From Holosporales bacterium (GTDB taxonomy: Bacteria > Pseudomonadota > Alphaproteobacteria > BNTO01), in NCBI GenBank assembly GCA_031265645.1, contig JAISCJ010000026.1:1-5415 (forward strand): a DNA stretch of 5,415 nt, given 5' to 3'. Positions within the stretch are counted from its first letter, which is position 1. Each line of letters starts with the position of its first letter. Below are positions 1 to 5,415 of the stretch, one piece after another. The notes beneath the pieces are model-generated. The model was not told the origin of the DNA. It did no database searches and was given only the letters and a program-made list of their open reading frames with translations. The position numbers were made by a program, and so were the translations under genes.

Positions 1-117
1 CGCCCTTTGGCCCTCAAATACAGCATTCAAAAAATCAATAAGAATGTCCATATTTGGCATTGAACCAAAAGTCTTCTTAAACATCCAATCGTTTCTTGGG
101 TTTAAAAGCCGTTCCAT
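1..117 (-). CDS. PD-(D/E)XK nuclease family transposase, N-terminal fragment (runs off left edge)
   Basis: Reading the minus strand from the ATG at 117-115 gives 39 uninterrupted codons to the window edge. The protein starts MERLLNPRNDWMFKKTFG and continues with a SMPNMDILIDFLNAVFEG segment. This matches the characteristic N-terminus of the PD-(D/E)XK nuclease family transposases (Rpn/PF12784-like), which typically begin with LLxPKNDxVFKKLFG followed by an NKDxLIxFLNAIL helix. Known members are putative recombination-promoting nucleases or transposases. The catalytic core lies outside the window, so its intactness cannot be judged. In-frame GTG codons at 135-133 and 141-139 are alternative starts, but a TAG at 144-142 closes the frame, and the family N-terminus fits the ATG. 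No strong Shine-Dalgarno precedes the ATG. The gene diverges from dnaE, and the 160-base palindrome lies between them. Family recognition is by eye from a short N-terminus. Confidence 0.75.
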   Translation of the reverse strand, partial: MERLLNPRNDWMFKKTFGSMPNMDILIDFLNAVFEGQRA

Positions 118-148
118 ACGACATACAAAATCCACCGACACCTATTGC

Positions 149-157
149 ATTATAGCA
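149..157 (-). promoter_or_regulatory. Extended -10 promoter for the left-edge transposase gene
   Basis: The minus strand reads TGCTATAAT, a perfect -10 hexamer (154-149) with the extended TGn element. No -35 resembling TTGACA is found at 16-18 bases spacing, which is tolerable for extended -10 promoters. Initiation would be expected near 142, leaving a leader of about 25 bases before the ATG at 117. Confidence 0.55.
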
Positions 158-200
158 CATTTTCAAAGGCCACATGCTCTATTGCGCAACTCCAACAGAA

Positions 201-360
201 CTAACTCCTAGCAATATTGGCATCCTCTATATACTCCCCCATCAGCCGATCGAACTCCATACACTTAAGAAATATTTCAGAAGAAACATTTCTTAATTGT
301 ATGGATTTCGAACGGCTGATGGGCAAATATATGGCGTTTACCAATATTGCTAGGAATTAG
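201..360. repeat. 160-base imperfect palindrome (long hairpin-forming or MITE-like element)
   Basis: Arms 201-280 and 281-360 are inverted copies around one axis (280.5), with all pairs summing to 561 and no indel. The outer 20 bases (201-220 with 341-360) pair at 19 of 20. The middle 17 (221-237 with 324-340) pair at 9 of 17 plus one possible G-U. The inner 41 (238-278 with 283-323) pair at 37 of 41, with isolated mismatches at 249, 255, 264 and 274. The loop is AGAA (279-282). A four-base match (ACAG 195-198, CTGT 363-366) may extend it. No coding potential is seen and no clear target-site duplication flanks it, although TA dinucleotides lie at 202-203 and 358-359. Candidate natures are a MITE, a palindromic repeat like those known in Rickettsia, or a structured RNA. 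It begins 84 bases upstream of the transposase ATG and ends 92 bases before dnaE. Confidence 0.9.
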
Positions 361-411
361 CCCTGTACTCTCGTGATTCGAGACACGGTATCTATTAAAT
401 TTTGCGTGAAA

Positions 412-420
412 TGTGATAAA
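412..420 (+). promoter_or_regulatory. Weak candidate -10 element for dnaE
   Basis: TGTGATAAA resembles an extended -10 (TGn plus GATAAA, four of six matches to TATAAT) and would start transcription about 25 bases before the GTG of dnaE. No convincing -35 hexamer is present 16-18 bases upstream, and TATTAA-like sequence near 393 is an alternative. This is a guess from position and partial consensus only. The same leader has a perfect five-pair hairpin, TCTCG (369-373) with CGAGA (379-383). Confidence 0.2.
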
Positions 421-452
421 CTCAGCCGTCTGTTGGATGCTGCGGTAGTAAA

Positions 453-3400
453 GTGAATTTTGTTCATCTGCGACTTCACAGTGCATACTCAATGTTGCGT
501 GGAGCAGTAAAGCCCGCCGAGTTAGTCCGGCTTTGCACTGTAAATAATATGCAATCCGTGGCCGTAACGGACGTTAATAACCTTTTTGGCGTAATGGAAC
601 TGTCGCATCTTTTCGCGGAAGCTCGGATTCATTACATAATAGGAAGCCAGATTGCGGTAAAGCTGCAATCCAGTTCAGAAAAGCCGATTCTTGCTCCGAT
701 GATTTTTTTGAGTCAGTCGGAGCGCGGATATAAAAACTTAATGGCTCTGTCTACTTTGTCTTACAAGAGTCCAAACCTTCATTCAGAAGGGCCATCCGTC
801 TCGCTGCCTCAATTAGTGCAACACCAAGAAGGGATCATTTGCCTAACAGGGGGAGACCAGGGACCGCTTGGGCAATTGCTAATTCGCAATGAGAACATGC
901 ATGCAGAAACATTCATAAAAGAGCTTTCGCAGATATTTGGTGACAGATTGTATATGGAGCTTATGCGCCACAGCCTTCCTGATCAAAAAATTTTAGAACC
1001 ACAATTTTTGGATTTAGCAAATAAACATAAGCTAAAGATTGTTGCTACGAATGACGTCTGCTTTTCCACCAAAGATATGTTTGAAGCGTACGATGCTCTT
1101 ATTTGCGTGTCTGAAGGGCGTTTTTTGTATGACAAAGATCGCGAACATGCATGCGATCACAAATTTTTCAAATCATCACGTGAAATGATAACTCTGTTTG
1201 CAGATCTGCCAGAAGCAATTGCAAATACAGAGGAGGTGGCTCAGCGATGCGATTTTGTCTTGAAAAATCGATCGCCAATTTTGCCGCCATTTAAGTCGGA
1301 TTCTGGGCTGCCCGAGAAATATGAGCTTCAGAAACAAGCAATTACTGGATTAGAAAAGCGCCTTGCAGAACAAACTTTTGATAACGCTGAAAAAGAATTA
1401 CGCCAAAAATATTTTGATCGGCTACATTCTGAACTTGCTGTAATTCAAAGCATGGGGTTTTCTGGATACTTTCTTATTGTTTCTGATTTCATTAAGTTTG
1501 CCAAAAAGCAAAACATTCCGGTTGGCCCTGGGCGCGGCTCTGGTGCAGGGTCACTTGTCGCATGGGCGTTGACGATAACAGACATTGACCCCATACGATT
1601 TGACCTAATTTTTGAGCGCTTTTTGAACCCCGAGCGCGTATCAATGCCGGATATTGACGTAGATTTTTGCCAAGATCGTCGTGGTGAAGTAATTGATTAT
1701 GTTGTTCAAAAATATGGCGAAGACAAAGTTGCGCAGATTATCACCTTTGGAAAGTTGCAAGCTCGAGCCGTGTTGCGTGACATTGGACGAGTGTTGGCGA
1801 TGCCGTATGCCTACATAGATAGTGTTTGCAAATTAATTCCAAATAATCAGGGCAATACGGTTACATTAAACGAAGCAATATCTAAAGATAAAACTTTGCA
1901 AAATATGGTCGCATCGGACCCAATGATAGCCAAGCTCGTGGGCATTAGCGAAAAGCTCGAAGGCTTGTATCGTCATGCGTCAACGCACGCAGCAGGTGTC
2001 GTGATTGGGAGCGCGGTCATTTCTGACCTTGTGCCTCTTTATTACGATGGCGATTCGCCAATTGCGATTACACAGCTTAACATGAAGTATATCGAAAAAG
2101 CCGGCTTGTTGAAGTTTGACTTTTTGGGATTAACAACACTAACGATTATTCAAAATTGCTGCGACTTAATTCGTAAGACAGGACGCGAAATTGATATTTC
2201 AAAAATTTCACTAGATGATGCCAATACATTCAAATTACTTTGCTCTACGAACGTTCTTGGCGTGTTCCAGTTAGAAAGTGCTGGAATGCGTGAAGTTGTA
2301 AAAAAGATGAAGCCAGACCGCTTGGAAGATTTAATTGCGTTGGTTGCTCTTTATCGTCCAGGCCCGATGGATGACATTCCAAAGTACTTGGCAAGAAAGC
2401 ACGGAACAGAAGAGGCTACGTACCTTCATCCTGCTCTGAAGCCAATTTTGGAAAAGACGTATGGCGTCATTGTTTACCAAGAGCAAGTGATGCAAATAGC
2501 ACAGGCCCTTGGTGGCTATACGTTTAGCGGAGCCGATCTGTTGCGTCGTGCGATGGGAAAGAAAAATAAGCAGGAGATGGACGCTCAGCGTGTGACATTT
2601 ATTGAAGGCGCAGTCAAAAATGGCGCGACTGCAGTCATCGCAGGGCAAATTTTTGACGTAATGGCGAAATTTGCGTCTTATGGGTTTAATAAATCGCACT
2701 CTGCTCCTTATGCGCTGATTTCCTATCAGACTGCGTATTTAAAGGCGAATTATCCTGTAGAGTTTTATTCGGCGTCTGCAACGTATGCTAAAAACAATTC
2801 GGATAAACTAACCATGTTCTTTCAAGATATGAGAAAAAACGGGTATAATATTCTACCACCTGACATAAACCAATCTGAAGTAAACTTTGTTCCCGAGGAC
2901 GGAGCAGTGCGGTACGCATTGTCCGCAATCAAAAATGTTGGCGATCCTCCAATGGCATATTTGGTATCCGAACGAAAAAAGAATGGACCATTTAAATCGC
3001 TTGAAGATTTTGCATCCAGAATCGATACAACGCACATAAACAAGCGCCAATTGGAAAATCTGGTTATGTCTGGCGCGTTGGATTCTCTTCATCAAAATCG
3101 ACGGCAATTGTTTGAATCATGCGGGGAAATAGTAAAGTACGCCAATAGTTGTAAGCAAGAGCGAGAACAAGCCATGCGGTCTCTTTTTGGTGACGCGCCT
3201 GACGATACGTTTTCGTTGCAGTTGGAACCAGATGTGCAAGACTGGAATATTTTGGACAAATCCAAAAAAGAGTTTGAGTCCATTGGTTTCTTTAGGGGAA
3301 AGCATCCGTTAGATATTTATACGGACGTTATCGCTACGTTGGAGTTAAATAACAGCTCCCAAATTGCAACCGCAGCAACAGGCCGTTTTATGCGTATGGC

Positions 3401-3866
3401 TGCAGTGATTCTGTCTTCAGATATACGAGCGACAAAAGCTGGGCAAAAATTTGCTGCGCTAACGTTGTCAGATCATTTTGGAATATTTGAAGTTCCTTTC
3501 TTTTCAGATCAATTTGAGCGCGTTCGCGAGTCAATCGATTCAGGGTTGGTTGTCTACGTCGAAGCTGTGGTCCGAGTCAACGATGATGGAGTTATACGGC
3601 TGGTTGGGCAAAATTTGGAAAAATTGGAAAATAAAGATATCAAAGGCTGCTTTGTTCTACCTGTGACGGAGTCCATTAACTTACATGATTTGAAAAAAGC
3701 CGTTCAAGAAATGAATAATGATTCAGACGAGACCTCAGGACTAAACAAGCGCAAATTTTGCTTAGAACTGCTCATTGACGGAATAACAATCACGATAATG
3801 CTGCCTGGAACCTACAAAATCTCATCTGAAACGAAAGCCGAACTACTACGTATTGCAAGAAACTAA
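453..3866 (+). CDS. dnaE: DNA polymerase III subunit alpha (replicative polymerase)
   Basis: This is the catalytic subunit of the replicative holoenzyme, which extends primers with dNTPs at the replication fork together with the beta clamp, tau and, normally, a separate epsilon proofreader. Domains in order: a PHP domain (about 1-275, opening FVHLRLHSAYS); palm, thumb and fingers (about 290-810) with GPGRGSGAGS at 358-367, MPDIDVDF at 398-405 and KFDFLGL at 554-560; YQEQVMQIAQ at 675-684; RRAMGKK at 698-704; FNKSHS at 745-750; a helix-hairpin-helix region near 860-880; an OB fold (about 975-1056); and a short C-terminal tau-binding region. Catalytic D402, D404 and D556 correspond to E. coli D401, D403 and D555. 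Length (1137) is close to E. coli's 1160, so the gene looks intact. The GTG start is chosen because a TAA at 417-419 closes the frame upstream, there is no other upstream start, and the family N-terminus begins here. The Shine-Dalgarno is weak. The PHP domain lacks metal-ligand histidines (V41, C203), as in other proteobacterial DnaE proteins. Confidence 0.98.
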   Translation: MNFVHLRLHSAYSMLRGAVKPAELVRLCTVNNMQSVAVTDVNNLFGVMELSHLFAEARIHYIIGSQIAVKLQSSSEKPILAPMIFLSQSERGYKNLMALSTLSYKSPNLHSEGPSVSLPQLVQHQEGIICLTGGDQGPLGQLLIRNENMHAETFIKELSQIFGDRLYMELMRHSLPDQKILEPQFLDLANKHKLKIVATNDVCFSTKDMFEAYDALICVSEGRFLYDKDREHACDHKFFKSSREMITLFADLPEAIANTEEVAQRCDFVLKNRSPILPPFKSDSGLPEKYELQKQAITGLEKRLAEQTFDNAEKELRQKYFDRLHSELAVIQSMGFSGYFLIVSDFIKFAKKQNIPVGPGRGSGAGSLVAWALTITDIDPIRFDLIFERFLNPERVSMPDIDVDFCQDRRGEVIDYVVQKYGEDKVAQIITFGKLQARAVLRDIGRVLAMPYAYIDSVCKLIPNNQGNTVTLNEAISKDKTLQNMVASDPMIAKLVGISEKLEGLYRHASTHAAGVVIGSAVISDLVPLYYDGDSPIAITQLNMKYIEKAGLLKFDFLGLTTLTIIQNCCDLIRKTGREIDISKISLDDANTFKLLCSTNVLGVFQLESAGMREVVKKMKPDRLEDLIALVALYRPGPMDDIPKYLARKHGTEEATYLHPALKPILEKTYGVIVYQEQVMQIAQALGGYTFSGADLLRRAMGKKNKQEMDAQRVTFIEGAVKNGATAVIAGQIFDVMAKFASYGFNKSHSAPYALISYQTAYLKANYPVEFYSASATYAKNNSDKLTMFFQDMRKNGYNILPPDINQSEVNFVPEDGAVRYALSAIKNVGDPPMAYLVSERKKNGPFKSLEDFASRIDTTHINKRQLENLVMSGALDSLHQNRRQLFESCGEIVKYANSCKQEREQAMRSLFGDAPDDTFSLQLEPDVQDWNILDKSKKEFESIGFFRGKHPLDIYTDVIATLELNNSSQIATAATGRFMRMAAVILSSDIRATKAGQKFAALTLSDHFGIFEVPFFSDQFERVRESIDSGLVVYVEAVVRVNDDGVIRLVGQNLEKLENKDIKGCFVLPVTESINLHDLKKAVQEMNNDSDETSGLNKRKFCLELLIDGITITIMLPGTYKISSETKAELLRIARN

Positions 3867-3955
3867 GCAATGCGCTTAACCTCGAAGAGGGGAAAGTCGA
3901 GCATAAAGCCCCAATTCCTCGCCCTCTCTCCTTGTTCTATTACAGAAAAACTCGA

Positions 3956-4258
3956 CTAAACGCCGGAACTTTGAACTGTTTCAGTTTTGGATAAAACCAC
4001 TTTCTTGGTAGACAAAAGGTCACTGTTCAACCTCCAATCTGGAGTAGCCAACAAGAACGCATCCAAGCCGCCAAGCTTTTCTATTGTACGAACGCCCCTT
4101 GTTGACACACGCAAGCGAATACAATGCCCCAGAGCCTCGCTGACGAAAGACACATGCTGCAAATTCGGCAAAAAGCGGCGCCGGTTTTTATTATGCGCGT
4201 GACTCACGTGATTTCCCGCCAACACGCCCTTATTAGTTACGCAACAACGCCTAGCCAT
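3956..4258 (-). CDS. rpmB: 50S ribosomal protein L28
   Basis: The 100-residue product starts MARRCCVTNKGVLAGNHVSHAHNK and continues with RRRFLPNLQ (27-35), the RLRVSTRGVRTIEKLGG stretch and GGLDAFLL. These are hallmark segments of L28, a component of the large ribosomal subunit. The length and long C-terminal tail fit the alphaproteobacterial form (about 95-100 residues) rather than the shorter 78-residue enterobacterial one. The usual TGKG after the first cysteine is TNKG here, a mild deviation. The gene is convergent with dnaE, with 89 bases between stop codons, and divergent from the secreted kinase-like gene. The ATG at 4258-4256 begins at the family N-terminus. Only a weak Shine-Dalgarno is visible before it, but a good promoter lies 33 bases upstream, so the gene is probably transcribed alone. 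No rpmG neighbour is visible. Confidence 0.97.
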   Translation of the reverse strand: MARRCCVTNKGVLAGNHVSHAHNKNRRRFLPNLQHVSFVSEALGHCIRLRVSTRGVRTIEKLGGLDAFLLATPDWRLNSDLLSTKKVVLSKTETVQSSGV

Positions 4259-4290
4259 AGTAAACCATCAAAAACAAAACGGATACGCTA

Positions 4291-4320
4291 ATACTATCCT
4301 TTTTAAATCAGAAATGTCAA
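4291..4320 (-). promoter_or_regulatory. Sigma70-type promoter for rpmB
   Basis: On the minus strand a perfect -35 TTGACA (4320-4315) is followed after 18 bases by TAGTAT (4296-4291), which matches TATAAT at four of six positions including the key T1, A2 and T6. Initiation would fall near 4284, giving a leader of about 25 bases to the rpmB ATG. Position and orientation fit a strong housekeeping promoter for a ribosomal protein gene. Confidence 0.7.
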
Positions 4321-4381
4321 ATTCAGACTGTGCGTATCAACGTACCTTAATAGCATTGGGTGTATCGTATAAACATGCACA

Positions 4382-4436
4382 ATACAGGGCCGACGCACAT
4401 GTGAAACAAGTGTACATGTTGCCCGTCGTAGTGTAT
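4382..4436. repeat. Interrupted inverted repeat between rpmB and the secreted kinase-like gene
   Basis: Three blocks pair in nested order: ATACA (4382-4386) with TGTAT (4432-4436), CGACG (4391-4395) with CGTCG (4424-4428), and ACATGT (4397-4402) with ACATGT (4414-4419), around an 11-base loop. This gives 16 pairs, interrupted by an internal loop and unequal bulges. GGGC (4387-4390) can alternatively pair with GCCC (4421-4424). It lies 36-90 bases upstream of the kinase-like ATG, so it could be an operator or a leader structure. There is no following T-run, so it is not an intrinsic terminator. Chance cannot be excluded. Confidence 0.35.
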
Positions 4437-4471
4437 CCTCACCTATGGTTTGGCTAGAATAGTTATGCTTT

Positions 4472-5311
4472 ATGAGAAAGACTTTATTATTTTTGATTTT
4501 CGTAATTTCCGGGAACACTTACTTTTCCGCCGAAGCAGGATCCCAACATCGAGACAGGTTAGAAGCGGGGAATGCAAACAGAAATCTGAGTTTTAGCTCT
4601 TGGTTTTCTCAAGCAGAAAAACCGTGCAATAACCTCTATTTTCCAATGGATCCTAGTACAACGCGGCAGGCATTACTAGAATATGGAACACTTGTTCAGG
4701 GCGGATCTCCGTTAGAAGACCGCGCCAAACGTTTTAAACATGGGAGATCAGCCACGATCCTAATTCAATTCGGTAATGGGAACAAGGTCGTCGTCAAAAT
4801 ATGCGAACGCCACGAGCTTGAGGAAAATAAAAGTATCCCGAAAGAATTCAGAAATTGTGACATTTATTTTAGGGAGGATCGGCCGTGTTTACAGCTGCTA
4901 AGCATAACGCATGCTTGGGTTGGCGGTCGTTTACAAACGCTAGATGATATTGATTTGTCTGAAATAGGTGGGTTTGTAATTACATTCCAGCCCTTCTTCG
5001 AAGGCACAAGCAATTTCTTTAGTAACGCGACCACTGACCAGATTACGGTATGGGCAGAAACAATGGGTCAGGCAATTTGCTTTGCGAGTGAGCATCATAT
5101 AGTTCTGAACGATTTTCACAACGACAACTATCGTTACGACCCTATTCGAGGAATGGTTGGTATTTTTGATTTTGCATCAGGAAACGGAACTACTCCATTC
5201 GAGGAAATTACGTATTCTTTACTGGCGAAAGCACTTGTGCCAAATGCAGAAGTGCTGAGCTATGATTATTTAAAACATGCCGATTTTTCTGCGCTTGCCC
5301 GTGCGATTTGA
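4472..5311 (+). CDS. Sec-exported kinase-fold (APH/LPS-kinase-like) protein, putative effector or envelope kinase
   Basis: The 279-residue protein opens with a textbook signal peptide: basic MRK, a hydrophobic TLLFLIFVI core and an AEA site, with cleavage predicted after A22. The mature part has kinase-fold landmarks in the right order and spacing. K109 in KVVVKI is the beta3 lysine candidate, with acidic residues at 113-125 for its helix-C partner. The catalytic loop is LNDFHNDN (212-219), fitting the HGDLHPGN pattern of aminoglycoside/LPS-kinase-type phosphotransferases (catalytic D214, metal-binding N219). FDFASG (232-237) supplies the DFG-type D233, 14 residues later. ITFQPFFEG (170-178) could be the hinge. 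The C-lobe after D233 is short, about 45 residues. The substrate cannot be told. The start is fixed by the signal peptide and by a TAG just upstream (4460-4462). No Shine-Dalgarno is seen. TAGAAT at 4455-4460 could be a -10, implying a nearly leaderless transcript. Kinase assignment rests on motifs only; a non-catalytic pseudokinase is possible. Confidence 0.75.
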   Translation: MRKTLLFLIFVISGNTYFSAEAGSQHRDRLEAGNANRNLSFSSWFSQAEKPCNNLYFPMDPSTTRQALLEYGTLVQGGSPLEDRAKRFKHGRSATILIQFGNGNKVVVKICERHELEENKSIPKEFRNCDIYFREDRPCLQLLSITHAWVGGRLQTLDDIDLSEIGGFVITFQPFFEGTSNFFSNATTDQITVWAETMGQAICFASEHHIVLNDFHNDNYRYDPIRGMVGIFDFASGNGTTPFEEITYSLLAKALVPNAEVLSYDYLKHADFSALARAI

Positions 5312-5315
5312 AACG

Positions 5316-5333
5316 AAAGGAGGAGCAATGTAA
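5316..5333 (+). promoter_or_regulatory. Strong Shine-Dalgarno followed by an ATG-TAA start-stop
   Basis: AAAGGAGG (5316-5323) is a full eight-base complement to the usual 16S anti-Shine-Dalgarno. Four bases later comes ATG (5328-5330), immediately followed by TAA (5331-5333). The same frame then has TAG (5340-5342), TAG (5349-5351) and TGA (5352-5354). The site begins five bases after the kinase-like gene's stop and is far stronger than any Shine-Dalgarno in front of the other genes here. It may be a ribosome-holding start-stop, a remnant of a decayed downstream gene, or coincidence. Confidence 0.4.
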
Positions 5334-5348
5334 TCCGAGTAGTTCACT

Positions 5349-5364
5349 TAGTGAGAGATCACTA
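5349..5364 (+). other. Perfect six-pair hairpin with GAGA tetraloop
   Basis: TAGTGA (5349-5354) pairs fully with TCACTA (5359-5364) around GAGA, a GNRA-type tetraloop. TCAC at 5344-5347 could alternatively pair with GTGA at 5351-5354, giving a mutually exclusive hairpin. Only a short TTTG follows, so it is a poor intrinsic terminator, though it could mark the 3' end of the kinase-like mRNA. Confidence 0.4.
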
Positions 5365-5371
5365 TTTGTAA

Positions 5372-5387
5372 GCTGTTGTGTAACAGT
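5372..5387 (+). other. Second small hairpin near the right edge
   Basis: GCTGTT (5372-5377) pairs with AACAGT (5382-5387) around GTGT, five Watson-Crick pairs plus one G-U. It lies seven bases after the preceding hairpin and directly abuts a second Shine-Dalgarno-like TAGGAGGT (5387-5394). No ATG, GTG or TTG follows that sequence before the window ends, so no gene start can be assigned. The spacing suggests a structured leader or a small RNA, but the window ends too soon to tell. Confidence 0.3.
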
Positions 5388-5415
5388 AGGAGGTAGACCA
5401 ACCGGGTAAAGGCTA

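Noticed and set aside
277..492. Minus-strand open frame of 71 codons over the right palindrome arm and the dnaE start
   Set aside because: It begins inside dnaE, covers palindrome DNA and has no recognisable protein features or ribosome-binding site.
2331..2699. Minus-strand open frame of 122 codons inside dnaE
   Set aside because: It is antisense to the conserved polymerase core and is explained as a shadow of dnaE.
3886..3957. Possible bidirectional terminator between dnaE and rpmB: AGTCGAG (3895-3901) with CTCGACT (3951-3957), and AGAGGG (3886-3891) with CCCTCT (3922-3927)
   Set aside because: The loops are long (49 and 30 bases), the two pairings overlap, and neither strand has a U-run after the second arm. 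No canonical intrinsic terminator is supported.
4303..4518. Minus-strand open frame of 71 codons upstream of rpmB
   Set aside because: It overlaps the rpmB promoter and the signal-peptide region of the kinase-like gene and shows no protein-family features.
5208..5414. Minus-strand open frame of 69 codons entering from the right edge
   Set aside because: Half of it is antisense to the kinase-like gene, it has no family resemblance, and its start lies outside the window.
5387..5415. Possible 5' half of a tRNA (T-A followed by GACC, then CCGGGTAAAGGC resembling a D-loop)
   Set aside because: The D-stem has a mismatch at the 11-24 position, the acceptor would start with an odd base, and the anticodon arm lies outside the window.

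Overview
The window looks like an alphaproteobacterial chromosome segment of moderate, slightly AT-rich composition. Two proteins point this way. The L28 has the alphaproteobacterial form: it begins MARRC, carries RRRFLPNLQ and GGLDAFLL, and has a long C-terminal tail. The DNA polymerase III alpha subunit has the VTDxNNLFG and HSAYS signatures common in that class. A PD-(D/E)XK-type transposase fragment, a large palindrome and an exported kinase-like protein would suit a host-associated lineage such as Holosporales/Rickettsiales-like bacteria. That placement is inference; no rRNA is present to confirm it.

Layout, left to right. Bases 1-117 (minus strand) hold the first 39 codons of a gene resembling PD-(D/E)XK nuclease family transposases, which runs off the left edge; an extended -10 promoter lies just upstream at 149-157. 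Bases 201-360 form a striking dyad-symmetric element: two 80-base arms around one axis with no net indel, 65 of 78 opposed positions complementary, and a four-base loop. It sits between the divergent transposase and dnaE. Bases 453-3866 are dnaE (1137 codons, GTG start), apparently intact with all three catalytic aspartates. Bases 3956-4258 (minus strand) are rpmB, convergent with dnaE across 89 bases, with a good sigma70-type promoter at 4291-4320. The rpmB/secreted-protein divergent intergenic stretch (4259-4471) also holds an interrupted inverted repeat. Bases 4472-5311 encode a 279-residue protein with a clear Sec signal peptide and a complete set of kinase-fold catalytic residues (K109, D214, N219, D233). 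The last 104 bases carry no recognisable gene, but have two strong Shine-Dalgarno-like sequences, an ATG followed at once by TAA, and two compact hairpins.

dnaE and rpmB are housekeeping genes of replication and translation and do not form an operon with each other. The accessory parts are the left-edge transposase with the palindrome and the right-hand exported kinase-like gene with its odd downstream region. The two observations most worth following are the 160-base palindrome and the signal-peptide-bearing kinase-like protein.
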